Shown: positions 34,159 through 42,717, numbered from the stretch's first letter. The stretch: 64,000 bases of DNA from Kitasatospora sp. MAA19 (GCF_029894125.1 NZ_JARXYZ010000004.1:248001-312000), one strand, 5' to 3'. A program made the numbers and translations. Notes: generated from the sequence alone by a model not told the origin.

Positions 34159-34265
34159 GCCCCCATGATTCCCCATCCCGGGTGGTTTGGGGCAAGTGGC
34201 TTCCGCATCACGATCCCGTGATTCCGCATCGTGAGAAAGCATCGGCCGGGCGCCTCGGCACCGCG

Positions 34266-34310
34266 GGCTTCGGGACGGCAGGCTTCGGGACGGCAGGCTT
34301 CGGAACTGCG
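34266..34310. repeat. three tandem 15-bp repeats upstream of moaE
   Basis: GGCTTCGGGACGGCA occurs at 34266-34280 and 34281-34295, with a diverged third copy to 34310. It lies in the gap between moaE and the SDR-like gene. No function apparent. Confidence 0.7.
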
Positions 34311-34343
34311 GGCCGCCCGACGTCCGTCCCGGAACCGCGGGCC

Positions 34344-35492
34344 TCAGAAACGGCGCCGCTTGCGGGCCCGGCGCACCAGCGCCGCCGTACCGACCAGCGC
34401 CACCGTCGCCCCGGCCGCCCCCAGGCTGGTCGCGGCCTCCTTGCCGCCCAGCCGGCGCCCGGCCACCGCGTGCTTGCCGGCCACCTGCCCCAGCAACTCG
34501 GCCAGCACCTGCTCATTGGTGTGCGCCGGACGCCAGCCCGCCTCGTGCAGCCGGCTGCCGGACACCACCCACGGATACATCGTGTAGGCCAGGTCCCCCG
34601 CCGGGGCCGGGGTCAGGCCCAGCCGGTGCAGCCGGGCCGCGGTGCCCAGCGCCAGCGAGGCCGGCAGCTCCATCCGCCGGATCCCCGACAGCCGCTCCAC
34701 GTCCTCCTGCTCCAGCCAGCCGTCGCAGCCGACCGTCACCTCGCCCTCCACCAGGCCCAGCGCCGCGTACTCCAGCGCCGCCGCCAGGTCGTCCACGTGG
34801 CAGAACTGCCAGCACGGGCGGGAACCGGCCACCACCAGCAACCGCGGCGCCTCGAAGTGCCGGGTCAGCACGGTGTCCACACCGGGGCCGACCACCACGG
34901 CCGGGCGCAGCACCGTCACCTGCAGACCCGGGTGGGCGCGCGGCGCGCGGCGGGCCAGCCGCTCGATCTCCAGCAGGTCCCCGACCAGCGAGGCCTCCTC
35001 GGTCGCCCGCAGCTCGGAGTCCTCGGCCAGCGGCACCTCGTTGTCGGCCAGCGCGCCGTAGACCATCGCGGAGGTGCAGAGCACCACCCGGTGCACCCCG
35101 GCGGCCGCGGCGGCGGTCAGGACGGTCTGCGCGCCGCGCACGTTGTAGGCGCTGCGGGCGCGCGGATCCGACTCCATGCCGAAGTCCATCGCCAGGTGCA
35201 CCACCACGTCCACCCCGGACAGCCGCTCGGCCACCGCCGGGTCCCGCACGTCCAGCACCCGCCACTGCACGCCCGGCACGTCGCCGCGCCGGTCGTCCAC
35301 CGCCAGCACCTTGCGCACGTGCGGCGAGGCGACCAGACGGGCGGCGACCCGCTCGCCGAGCACGCCGGCGGCACCGGTGACGGCCACGGTGACCGGCCGT
35401 CCGCCGTAGGCTGGAGGCGGCGACGCCGTGGTGTCCGGGGCGTCCTCTCCTCCGGTCAGCCCAGAGCGAACGTCCGAAGGCGGGGAACTCAC
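34344..35492 (-). CDS. NAD-dependent epimerase/dehydratase-like SDR protein
   Basis: The 382-residue extended SDR has VTGAAGVLGERVAARL as the dinucleotide-binding loop (GxxGxxG), VLDVRDP and VVHLAMDF. At the catalytic place it reads SAMVYGALAD, so Tyr is kept but the Lys of YxxxK is replaced by Ala. This suggests a non-classical or lost dehydrogenase activity. A C-terminal basic hydrophobic end (VALVGTAALVRRARKRRRF) may be a membrane anchor. GTG/ATG upstream choice is uncertain. It is divergent from the DUF2342-type gene. Confidence 0.8.
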   Translation of the reverse strand: MSSPPSDVRSGLTGGEDAPDTTASPPPAYGGRPVTVAVTGAAGVLGERVAARLVASPHVRKVLAVDDRRGDVPGVQWRVLDVRDPAVAERLSGVDVVVHLAMDFGMESDPRARSAYNVRGAQTVLTAAAAAGVHRVVLCTSAMVYGALADNEVPLAEDSELRATEEASLVGDLLEIERLARRAPRAHPGLQVTVLRPAVVVGPGVDTVLTRHFEAPRLLVVAGSRPCWQFCHVDDLAAALEYAALGLVEGEVTVGCDGWLEQEDVERLSGIRRMELPASLALGTAARLHRLGLTPAPAGDLAYTMYPWVVSGSRLHEAGWRPAHTNEQVLAELLGQVAGKHAVAGRRLGGKEAATSLGAAGATVALVGTAALVRRARKRRRF

Positions 35493-35691
35493 CGGCCATC
35501 CTCCACGGTTAGCTTATGTGCGTACGGACGTGTGTCACGTACGTCCATCCTGCCCGAGGCGAAGGCCCGGCGGTGCACCCGGCGCGGGCCTGCCGCGTGG
35601 GAGCCGCCCACGAGCCCCCACTCCGCCGCTGCCCCGGGCGGGCAGCACATCCCGCCACACCCGCATGACGGCCGACCGGATCGAGGACCCC

Positions 35692-37245
35692 GTGAGCGAC
35701 CTTCCCTTCGGATTCGGCGTTCCGCCCGAGGAGCCCGAGGACGGCAAGGCCAAGCCCGACGACGAGCAGAAGAAGCAGGACCAGGGCTCCGGCGGCTCCG
35801 ACCAGGGCGGCGCGCAGCCGTTCGGCTTCGGCGCCGGCAACCCCTTCGGCGCGCTGTTCGGCACGCCCGGTGGGGCCCCGGGCGGTCCCGGCGGCGACAA
35901 CCCGTTCGCCGCGATGTTCGGCGGCCTCAACCCCAACGACCTCGGCGCCGCGTTCCAGCAGCTCGGGCAGATGCTCTCGTTCGAGGGCGGCCCGGTGAAC
36001 TGGGACCTCGCCAAGAACATCGCCCGCCAGACCGTCGTCGCCGAGCCCGCCGAGGGCAAGAGCAAGGACCGCTCGGTCAGCGCCACCGAGCACTCCGCCG
36101 TGGCCGAGGCCGTCCGGCTCGCCGACCTGTGGCTCGACGGCGTCACCGAGTTCCCCTCCGGCGCCGGCACCGCCGTCGCCTGGAGCCGCGCCGAGTGGAT
36201 CGAGGCCACCCTCCCGGTCTGGAAGGACCTCGTCGACCCGGTCGCCGAGCGGGTCGGCAACGCCATGGGCGGCGTCCTGCCCGAGGAGATGCAGGCCATG
36301 GCCGGCCCGCTGATGGGCATGATGCGCTCGATGGGCGGCGCCATGTTCGGCACCCAGATCGGCCAGGCGATCGGCGCCCTCGCCGGCGAGGTGGTCGGCT
36401 CCACCGACGTCGGCCTGCCGCTCGCCCCGGCCGGCAAGGCCGCGCTGCTGCCGCAGAACGTCGCCGAGTTCGGCGAGGGCCTGAACGTGCCCACCGACGA
36501 GGTCCGGCTCTACCTCGCCCTGCGCGAGGCCGCCCACCAGCGGCTCTTCGCCCACGTGCCATGGCTGCGGGCCCACCTGCTGGGCGCCGTCGAGGCCTAC
36601 GCCCGCGGCATCAAGGTCGACACCTCCCGGATGGAGGAGCTCGTCGGCCAGCTCGACCCGAGCAACCCGGAGGCGCTCCAGGAGGCACTGGCCGGCGGGC
36701 TGCTCCAGCCCGATGACACCCCCGAGCAGAAGGCCGCGCTCGCCCGCCTGGAGACCGCGCTCGCGCTGCTCGAAGGCTGGGTCGACGCCGTCGTGCACGC
36801 CGCCGCCGAGCCGCACCTGCCGCAGGCCGGTGCGCTGCGCGAGACCGTCCGCCGCCGCCGGGCCGCCGGCGGGCCCGCCGAGCAGACCTTCGCCACCCTG
36901 GTCGGCCTGGAACTGCGCCCGCGCCGACTGCGCGACGCCGCCCGGTTGTGGGCGCTGCTCGCCGACGCGCGCGGCATCGAGGGCCGCGACGCGCTCTGGC
37001 AGCACCCGGACATGCTGCCCACCGCCGCCGACCTGGACGACCCGGACGCCTTCGTGCACCGGGGCGGCGCCGACGACCTGGAGGGCGGCCTCGACTTCGA
37101 CGCGATCGACAAGCTGCTGGGCGAGGCCGCCGCGGGCGGCACCGCCGCCAAGCCGGACCTCACCAAGAACGACGGGCCGGCGAAGAGCGACGAGCCGAAG
37201 CAGGACGACGGCGGCACCGACGGGAAGGGCGAGCCCAGCGCATGA
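35692..37245 (+). CDS. DUF2342-type predicted zinc-dependent metalloprotease family protein
   Basis: The 517-residue protein starts SDLPFGFGVPPEEP, with a Gly/Pro/Phe-rich low-complexity N-terminus, and then has the family block GPVNWDLAKNIARQ. Further blocks are GTQIGQAIGALAGEVVGSTD, REAAHQRLFAHVPWL and LLEGWVDAVVHAA. In related proteins an E-G-H-x-x-H-like metal motif occupies the last site; here it reads EGWVDAVVH, so zinc binding is doubtful. The C-terminus is Lys/Asp-rich. GTG 35692 (GAGGA upstream) is preferred to ATG 35665. Its stop overlaps the Nudix gene start (ATGA). Confidence 0.8.
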   Translation: MSDLPFGFGVPPEEPEDGKAKPDDEQKKQDQGSGGSDQGGAQPFGFGAGNPFGALFGTPGGAPGGPGGDNPFAAMFGGLNPNDLGAAFQQLGQMLSFEGGPVNWDLAKNIARQTVVAEPAEGKSKDRSVSATEHSAVAEAVRLADLWLDGVTEFPSGAGTAVAWSRAEWIEATLPVWKDLVDPVAERVGNAMGGVLPEEMQAMAGPLMGMMRSMGGAMFGTQIGQAIGALAGEVVGSTDVGLPLAPAGKAALLPQNVAEFGEGLNVPTDEVRLYLALREAAHQRLFAHVPWLRAHLLGAVEAYARGIKVDTSRMEELVGQLDPSNPEALQEALAGGLLQPDDTPEQKAALARLETALALLEGWVDAVVHAAAEPHLPQAGALRETVRRRRAAGGPAEQTFATLVGLELRPRRLRDAARLWALLADARGIEGRDALWQHPDMLPTAADLDDPDAFVHRGGADDLEGGLDFDAIDKLLGEAAAGGTAAKPDLTKNDGPAKSDEPKQDDGGTDGKGEPSA

Positions 37246-37829
37246 CGGTCACCGACACGGGGGCGTCCGCCCTGCACGCGGACGCGGTCCGCGCCCTGAC
37301 CGGGTGGCGGCCCGCCGAGGAGGAACAGGAGCGGCTGCGGCGCGACTACCTGGCGCACCTGGCCGAGCAGCCGGAGGGTCTGTACCGGTCCTGTCTGCCC
37401 GCGCACATCACCGCGAGCGCGGCGGTCGTCGACCCGGCGGCCGGGCGGGTGCTGCTCACCCTGCACCCGAAGGTCGGCATGTGGCTGCAGATGGGCGGGC
37501 ACTGCGAGCCCGACGACCGCGACCTCGCGTCGGCCGCGCTGCGGGAGGCCGTCGAGGAGTCCGGCATCCCCGACCTGGTCCTGCTGGAGGTGGACGGCGC
37601 CCCGGTGCCGGCCAAGCTGGACCGGCACCTGGTCCGCTGCACGGGCAAGGACAAGCCGGAGAACACCCACCTGGACATCCAGTACATCGCGGTGGCACCG
37701 CCCGGTGCGCAGGCACTGATCAGCGAGGAGTCGCTGGACCTGCGCTGGTTCGACTACGACCGGCTGCCGGAGCTGACCGACCACTCGGTGCGGGATCTGG
37801 TGGCCCGGGCACGCCGGCTGACCAGTTGA
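37242..37829 (+). CDS. Nudix hydrolase
   Basis: The 195-residue protein has a complete Nudix box GHCEPDDRDLASAALREAVEESG (given here as G, E at +3, REAVEE, G spacing), so it should hydrolyse a nucleoside diphosphate linked to another moiety. The preceding LTLHPKVGMWLQMGGH is usual. Substrate cannot be told from sequence. It is translationally coupled to the DUF2342-type gene and ends at a strong bidirectional terminator. Confidence 0.9.
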   Translation: MTVTDTGASALHADAVRALTGWRPAEEEQERLRRDYLAHLAEQPEGLYRSCLPAHITASAAVVDPAAGRVLLTLHPKVGMWLQMGGHCEPDDRDLASAALREAVEESGIPDLVLLEVDGAPVPAKLDRHLVRCTGKDKPENTHLDIQYIAVAPPGAQALISEESLDLRWFDYDRLPELTDHSVRDLVARARRLTS

Positions 37830-37841
37830 GGTGAGACACCA

Positions 37842-37878
37842 AGAGGGGGCGCGGGCCTTATCGGCCCGCGCCCCCTCT
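37842..37878. terminator. bidirectional terminator after the Nudix gene
   Basis: A perfect 16-bp stem (AGAGGGGGCGCGGGCC and complement, loop TTATC) separates convergent genes. Confidence 0.9.
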
Positions 37879-37903
37879 CGTCGTTCCCACGTACGACCGG
37901 TCG

Positions 37904-38632
37904 TCAACCGCAGGAGCAGGCCGGGTCGGCGCCCCGGTCGGCGTGCCGGGCGCCGGGGATGTGCGGCAACCGGGCCGCCGAGACCACGCCCTCCAGATAG
38001 CCGCGGGCCCGTTCGGTGCGGGGGTAGGCCTCCAGCAGGGCCCAGAACGCCGGTCCGTGGTCCGGCACCAGCAGGTGGGCGAGTTCGTGCAGCAGCACGT
38101 AGTCGAGCACGTACTCCGGCATGCCCTGCAGGCGGTGGGAGAGGCGGATCGTCCCCTCACTGGGGGTGCAGGACCCCCAGCGGGAGTTCTGGTTGGTGAC
38201 CCAGCGGACCTGGACGGGCTGGGCGCGATCGCCCAGGTAGGCGGCCGACAAGCCGCGGGCCCGCTCCATCAGCGCGTCGTCCCCGAGGATCCGGCGGCTC
38301 TCCTGGGCGGCGAGCTTCTCCAGCATCTGCGCGACCCAGCGCTGCTCCTCGGAGTGCGACATCCGGGCCGGGATCAACACGATCGTGCGGTCGCCCTCGC
38401 GATAGGCCGAGACGGTGCGGCTCCGGCGGGCGCTGCGGCGCACCTCCACCCGACCGCGGTCGTGCGGCTCCGGTGGCGCGGGCGCGGCGGGTGAGTGCTG
38501 CGGTGACGCGGGCCTCGACTGCTGATCCTGGTCCGGGCGCCCACGCGTGCTGGGCGCCGCCACTTGCGACCCGGACGCTGCACGGGCACGCCGACGCGAC
38601 GCCGATGGATGGGAGTCCCGCTCGGCTGCCAT
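37904..38632 (-). CDS. YgjP/DUF45-type metallopeptidase-like protein
   Basis: The 242-residue protein has a Pro/Ser/Arg-rich N-terminal ~65 residues and then a YgjP-like domain: WGSCTPSEGTIRLSHRL, DYVLLHELAHLLVPDHGPAFW. HELAH plus the downstream His form a zinc site of the SprT/YgjP clan. C-terminal PACSCG is a small Cys cluster. Proteins of this family are predicted metal-dependent hydrolases without a proven substrate. It is divergent from the ThiF-like gene across a region with two DnaA boxes. Confidence 0.85.
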   Translation of the reverse strand: MAAERDSHPSASRRRARAASGSQVAAPSTRGRPDQDQQSRPASPQHSPAAPAPPEPHDRGRVEVRRSARRSRTVSAYREGDRTIVLIPARMSHSEEQRWVAQMLEKLAAQESRRILGDDALMERARGLSAAYLGDRAQPVQVRWVTNQNSRWGSCTPSEGTIRLSHRLQGMPEYVLDYVLLHELAHLLVPDHGPAFWALLEAYPRTERARGYLEGVVSAARLPHIPGARHADRGADPACSCG

Positions 38633-38757
38633 GGCACACGACGTTACCCGGTACCCCTGACAGAAGTCCGCTGCCGTGGCCGAAATCTTTCGTGGAGTGA
38701 TCGGGAACGAAAAGTCGACGGAGGGTGTCCGGAAACCGACATCGGAGGGGATGTGCA

Positions 38758-38815
38758 GTTATCCACAGGGCCTACGAACAGATGATGTGATCATGGACCT
38801 TCGCCTGTGGATAAC
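38758..38815. promoter_or_regulatory. inverted pair of perfect DnaA boxes
   Basis: TTATCCACA at 38759-38767 and its complement TGTGGATAA at 38806-38814 are part of a 12-bp inverted repeat (GTTATCCACAGG / CCTGTGGATAAC) with 34 bases between. Both match the E. coli R1-type DnaA box exactly; Streptomyces oriC mostly uses TTGTCCACA. The site is in the 255-base divergent gap before the ThiF-like gene. It may titrate DnaA or put the flanking genes under DnaA control. Confidence 0.65.
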
Positions 38816-38887
38816 TTTGCGCACGACGTCGGCGCGATAGGGCATGCTGCGGTCAGCCGTCCGGAAACGATCGGAAGGGAGATCGCC

Positions 38888-39976
38888 GTGCGCCTCGTCC
38901 TGAAGCCCGCCCTGTCCCGCAGCTGGCGGGACTCCGACACCCTGCAGTTCGGCACCGTCACCCGCTACGCCGGGGTGCTCGGCCAGGCCGACAAGACCCT
39001 CTGCGACTTCCTCGGCCTGGTCGACGGAACCCGCGACCGGCCGGAGCTCCTGGAGGCCGGCGAGCGGATCGGCCTCGGCCGGGAGCCCGCCGACGCACTG
39101 CTGACCGACCTGGAGGAGACCGGGTTACTGGACGACGCGGAGGCGACCGACACGGCGCTGGCCCGCTTCCCCCAACCCCACCGGGACATGCTCGGGCCGG
39201 ACCTCGCCTCGCTCTCCCTGGTCCACTCCGGCCCGGGCGCCGCACCGGCGATCCTGGCCCGGCGGGCCGACATCCGGATCGAGGTCCGCGGCGCGGGCCG
39301 GGTGGGGGCCGCCGTGGCGGCCGTACTCGCGGCCGGCGGAGCAGGCGCGGTCACCGTCGTGGACGGCGGCCGGGTACGCCCCGGCGACTGCTCCCCCGCG
39401 GGGCTGCCACCGGGAGACGTCGGGCGGCTGCGGTCGACGGCCGCACGGGAGGCGGTGCAACGAGCCTCGGCCCGGCCACTGGTGCCCGTGCCCCGGCGGA
39501 AGGCCGACGGGCCGCCACCCGATCTCGTGGTGCTCGCGCCCAGGGACGGGAGCGGGGCCTTCGCCGGTGGGACGTACGAGGCCCGACTGCTGCTCCGGGC
39601 CGGGGTGCCGCACCTGTACGTGGGAGTGGTCGAGGAGTTCGGGGTGATCGGGCCCCTGGTGCTGCCGGGGGTGTCGGCGTGCGGACACTGCCTGGTCCTG
39701 CGCCGGGAGGACGAGGACGCCGCCTGGCCCCGGGTCCTGGCCCAGCTGGCGGACGGCGGGCCCGGCCGGGCGCGCACACCGGCCTGCGACACCGCGCTGG
39801 CGACGACGGTGGCCGGGCTGGCGGCGCTGCACGTCCAGGTCTACCTGGACGGCGGGCGGCCGCCGAGCGTGGACGGGTGGTGCGAGGTGTCGGCGAGCGA
39901 CGGGATGCCACGGCGTCTGCGCCTGCGCGGGCATCCGGACTGCGGGTGCCTCTGGCAACCGCTGCCGCCGAGGTAG
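38888..39976 (+). CDS. ThiF/E1-like protein with RRE-like N-terminus
   Basis: The 362-residue protein begins with a ~85-residue segment (LVLKPALSRSWRDSDTLQFG, LCDFLGLVDGTRDRPELL, ADALLTDLEETGLLDD). This resembles the PqqD-like leader-binding domain of TOMM cyclodehydratase partner proteins. A ThiF-type nucleotide-binding fold follows: VRGAGRVGAAVAAVLAAGGA, VVDGGRVRPGDCSP. A Cys4 zinc site is suggested by ACGHC and HPDCGC at the end. The usual Arg finger and adenylation Asp pattern is incomplete, so activity is uncertain. No YcaO or precursor gene is adjacent. GTG 38888 follows AAGGGAG. A homologue near wblC is, as I recall, common in Streptomyces. Confidence 0.75.
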   Translation: MRLVLKPALSRSWRDSDTLQFGTVTRYAGVLGQADKTLCDFLGLVDGTRDRPELLEAGERIGLGREPADALLTDLEETGLLDDAEATDTALARFPQPHRDMLGPDLASLSLVHSGPGAAPAILARRADIRIEVRGAGRVGAAVAAVLAAGGAGAVTVVDGGRVRPGDCSPAGLPPGDVGRLRSTAAREAVQRASARPLVPVPRRKADGPPPDLVVLAPRDGSGAFAGGTYEARLLLRAGVPHLYVGVVEEFGVIGPLVLPGVSACGHCLVLRREDEDAAWPRVLAQLADGGPGRARTPACDTALATTVAGLAALHVQVYLDGGRPPSVDGWCEVSASDGMPRRLRLRGHPDCGCLWQPLPPR

Positions 39977-40092
39977 GGAGGAGGAGAACGAGCGGAACGT
40001 GCCGGGGCGTCGGCTCGGCGGCTGCGAGGCTCGGCAGCCGCCCGACCCGAAGCCACGGCACCCCGGGCGGACGCCCGGCCAGGTGAGCCCAT

Positions 40093-40126
40093 GGCCCGCG
40101 CCCTGCCTGGGGGCAGGGCGCGGGCC
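40093..40126 (+). terminator. terminator downstream of the ThiF-like gene
   Basis: A perfect 15-bp stem (GGCCCGCGCCCTGCC and complement, loop TGGG) lies 117 bases after the stop, inside a 323-base gene-free stretch (39977-40299). Apart from this hairpin and the one at 40237 that stretch holds nothing I can identify. Confidence 0.75.
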
Positions 40127-40236
40127 GGTCGAAGCTGGGATCCGCCATTCCGGGCGGGCGGTGGGTGCGGAAGGTGGTGGGCAGGCGGGAGGCGGAGGAG
40201 GGGGGAGGGGGCCCCAGCAGAGCGCCACAACACGCC

Positions 40237-40267
40237 GAAGGCCGGTGCCCCCAGGGCACCGGCCTTC
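40237..40267 (-). terminator. terminator of the MFS gene
   Basis: A perfect 14-bp stem (GAAGGCCGGTGCCC and complement, loop CCA) lies 33 bases past the MFS stop on the minus strand. Confidence 0.85.
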
Positions 40268-40299
40268 TCGGTGAGGTGGACCGCCCGGGCCCGCCGGAG

Positions 40300-41823
40300 T
40301 CAGGCGCCGATCCCGGCGCCCTCCGCCGGCGCCTCCGCCGCGACCGCCTCCGCCTTCCGGTCCCGCATCAGCAGCGTGGCCACCAGCGCCGCCGCCAGCA
40401 CACCGACCGCGCTGACCGTGAAGGTCGTCGACATCGCCGAGGTGAACGCCTCCCGGACGGTCCGGACGAGCCCGGCGTCCCCGTTGGCCAGCGCCAACGC
40501 CCCGCCGATGGAGTGCTTCGCCTCCTCCGGCATCCCGGTCGGCATCCCACTCGCGAAGCCGCTCGACAGCAGCGAGCCCAGGATGGCGATGCCGAGCGCG
40601 GTACCGGCCTGCTGGATGGTGTCGTTCAGCGCCGAGCCGACGCCCGCCTGCTCCGCCGGGATGGTGCCCATCAGCGCACCGACCGCGGCCGGCATCGCCA
40701 GGCCCGCACCGAGACCGAGCAGTCCGAGGGCGATCGCCGGGACGGCGAAGCCGGTGTCGGCGGTGACGGTGGTCAGCAGGGCGAAGGAGGCGGCCATGAC
40801 GAGCATTCCGGCGAGGATGAGCAGGCGGTTGCCGATCTTGGCCGCGAGCTTGGCGCCGACCCCGTTGCCGACCAGCGCGGCGATGGCCAGCGGCACGAAC
40901 GCGAGGCCCGCCTTGACCGGCGAGTACCCGAGCACGAACTGCAGGTACTGGGTGAGCACGAGCAGCAGGCCGCCGTTGCCGATCTGCACCAGGGTCAGCG
41001 ACAGCGAGCCCCCGCTGAAGTTGCGCTGCTTGAAGAGCACCAGCGGCACCATCGGCGCGGAGGTGACGTTCTCCCACACCACGAACCCGCCGAGGCCGAG
41101 CACCGCGACGGCCAGGGTGACCAGGGACTGGCCGCCGAAGGCACCGTGCTGCGGGATCTCGATGATCCACCAGACCAGCGCGGTCATGCCGACCGCGGAC
41201 AGCACCGCGCCGAGCGGGTCGGGCTTCTGCCACGGCCCCTTGGACTCCGGCATCAGCAGCAGGCCCGCCAGGATCGCCAGCGCCACGACCGGGACGTTGA
41301 TGAAGAAGATCGAGTGCCAGGAGAAGTGGTTGATCAGCACGCCGCCGAGGACCGGGCTGCCGACCAGCCCCAGCATCGCCACCGAACTCCAGGCGGCCAT
41401 CGCCTTGTTGCGCTCGTCCTCGTCGAAGACGGTGATGAGGATCGACAGCGTCGAGGGCATGATCAGCGATCCGCCGACGCCCATCGCGACCCGCGCCGCG
41501 ATCACCTCGCCGGGGTTGGTGCAGAAGGTCGCCGCGAGGGAGGCCGCCCCGAAGAGCAGCAATCCGATGATCATGATCTTCCGGCGGCCGAAGCGGTCTC
41601 CGAGGCTGCCGGAGGTGAGCAGCAGCCCGGCGAAGACCAGGACGTAGGAGTCGAGGATCCACTGGGTGTCCTGGGCGCCGGCGCCGAGGTCCGCCGTCAT
41701 CGAGGGCACCGCGACCGTCAACGCCATGCTGTCGACCACCAGGACGAGCGAGCTAAGGCACAGCACGATCAGGATCCACCAGCGGTGCGGATTGCGACCT
41801 TCGACCACCTTGCGGGCTTCCAT
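40300..41823 (-). CDS. MFS drug exporter, DHA2 (14-helix, EmrB/QacA) type
   Basis: The 507-residue membrane protein has about 14 helices. Motif A is GSLGDRFGRRKIMIIG between helices 2 and 3; the DSMALTVAVPSM segment in helix 1 and the antiporter-type GPVLGG-like stretch (GLVGSPVLGGVL) fit proton-coupled drug export. ATG 41823 has GGAGGGG 6-8 bases upstream; an ATG five codons earlier overlaps that SD. The divergent TetR gene and the operator array in between suggest ligand-induced expression. Confidence 0.93.
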   Translation of the reverse strand: MEARKVVEGRNPHRWWILIVLCLSSLVLVVDSMALTVAVPSMTADLGAGAQDTQWILDSYVLVFAGLLLTSGSLGDRFGRRKIMIIGLLLFGAASLAATFCTNPGEVIAARVAMGVGGSLIMPSTLSILITVFDEDERNKAMAAWSSVAMLGLVGSPVLGGVLINHFSWHSIFFINVPVVALAILAGLLLMPESKGPWQKPDPLGAVLSAVGMTALVWWIIEIPQHGAFGGQSLVTLAVAVLGLGGFVVWENVTSAPMVPLVLFKQRNFSGGSLSLTLVQIGNGGLLLVLTQYLQFVLGYSPVKAGLAFVPLAIAALVGNGVGAKLAAKIGNRLLILAGMLVMAASFALLTTVTADTGFAVPAIALGLLGLGAGLAMPAAVGALMGTIPAEQAGVGSALNDTIQQAGTALGIAILGSLLSSGFASGMPTGMPEEAKHSIGGALALANGDAGLVRTVREAFTSAMSTTFTVSAVGVLAAALVATLLMRDRKAEAVAAEAPAEGAGIGA

Positions 41824-41840
41824 CAGCCACCCCTCCATTC

Positions 41841-41956
41841 TGCGCACACCGTTCCCCCGGTGCGCACTCCGTTCCTGCCATGCGAACACTGTACGCATTG
41901 AGGAACAGTGTGCGCAACACCAGACTCCTGTACGCTCAATGCGAACGGTGTACGCA
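41841..41956. promoter_or_regulatory. operator array between MFS and tetR genes
   Basis: Several related sites crowd the divergent gap. TGCGCACACCGTTCC (41841) and TGCGCACTCCGTTCC (41861) are a direct repeat 20 bp apart. AGGAACAGTGTGCGCA at about 41900 is the inverse form. TGCGAACACTGTACGCA (41881) and TGCGAACGGTGTACGCA (41940) are two near-palindromic 17-mers. They probably bind the adjacent TetR protein and overlap both promoters. Confidence 0.7.
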
Positions 41957-41988
41957 ACGAAGCAGGAGCAGAGGGAAGGGAAGCCACC

Positions 41989-42717
41989 ATGGCCGCCAAG
42001 ACGAACCCGATCCCGTCCGTATGGGCCCGCCGACAGCGCGAGCCCGACCAGCCCGCACTCAGCCGGGCCGCGATCGTCCGCGAGGCGATCACCATGCTGG
42101 ACGCCGAGGGCATCGAGGCCCTGAGCATGCGCAAGCTCGCCGCCCGCCTGAACGCGGGCGCCACCTCCCTCTACCGGCACGTGGCGACCAAGGACGAGCT
42201 GATGGAGCTCGCGGTGGACGAGGTCTTCGGCGAGATCACCCTGCCGCCCGCCGACAGCCCCGACTGGCGCGCCGCCGCCACCGAGGCCGCCGGGGCGTTC
42301 CGGGCGACGGCCCTGCGCCACCCCTGGCTGTCGTCCATCCTCGGCCAGGCCGGCCTCGCCTACCTCGGCCCCAACCTGATGTCCTACGGCGAGCGGCTGA
42401 CCGCCTTCTTCGCCTCGGCCGGCTTCCCCGAGCCGGCCCGGGCGATCGACACGGTCATCTCCTACGTCGTCGGGATGAGCACCACGGAGGCGGCCTGGCT
42501 CACCACCGTCGCCCGGGCCGGCGAGAGCGAGGCCGAGTTCATCGCCCGTCTGATGCCCGCCGCCCAGGAGGCCACCGCGGGCTTCGACCACCTCACCGAC
42601 GCCTACGCGGTCGCCACCGCGGACCCGGAACCGGACCCGGCCGCCGTGCGCGACGCCAAGTTCGCCTACGGCCTCGACGTGGTCCTGGACGGTCTGGCCC
42701 TCCGCCTGCCCCGCTGA
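41989..42717 (+). CDS. TetR-family repressor (TetR class, C-terminal TetR_C-like)
   Basis: The 242-residue regulator has its HTH at about residues 35-75 (LSMRKLAARLNAGATSLYRHVATKDELM), with the longer N-terminus and TSLYRHV recognition helix of the tetracycline-repressor-like branch. The C-terminal ligand domain follows. Divergence from the MFS exporter and repeated 17-mer operators indicate it represses both genes and is released by an exported drug. ATG 41989 follows GAGGGAAGGG. Confidence 0.92.
   Translation: MAAKTNPIPSVWARRQREPDQPALSRAAIVREAITMLDAEGIEALSMRKLAARLNAGATSLYRHVATKDELMELAVDEVFGEITLPPADSPDWRAAATEAAGAFRATALRHPWLSSILGQAGLAYLGPNLMSYGERLTAFFASAGFPEPARAIDTVISYVVGMSTTEAAWLTTVARAGESEAEFIARLMPAAQEATAGFDHLTDAYAVATADPEPDPAAVRDAKFAYGLDVVLDGLALRLPR

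Noticed and set aside
33653..34343. Additional genes on the plus strand around moaE
   Set aside because: Open frames there lack start signals and homology and run antisense to a clear moaE.
38758..38815. Origin of replication
   Set aside because: Only two DnaA boxes are present and dnaA, dnaN and the many boxes of a Streptomyces oriC are absent.
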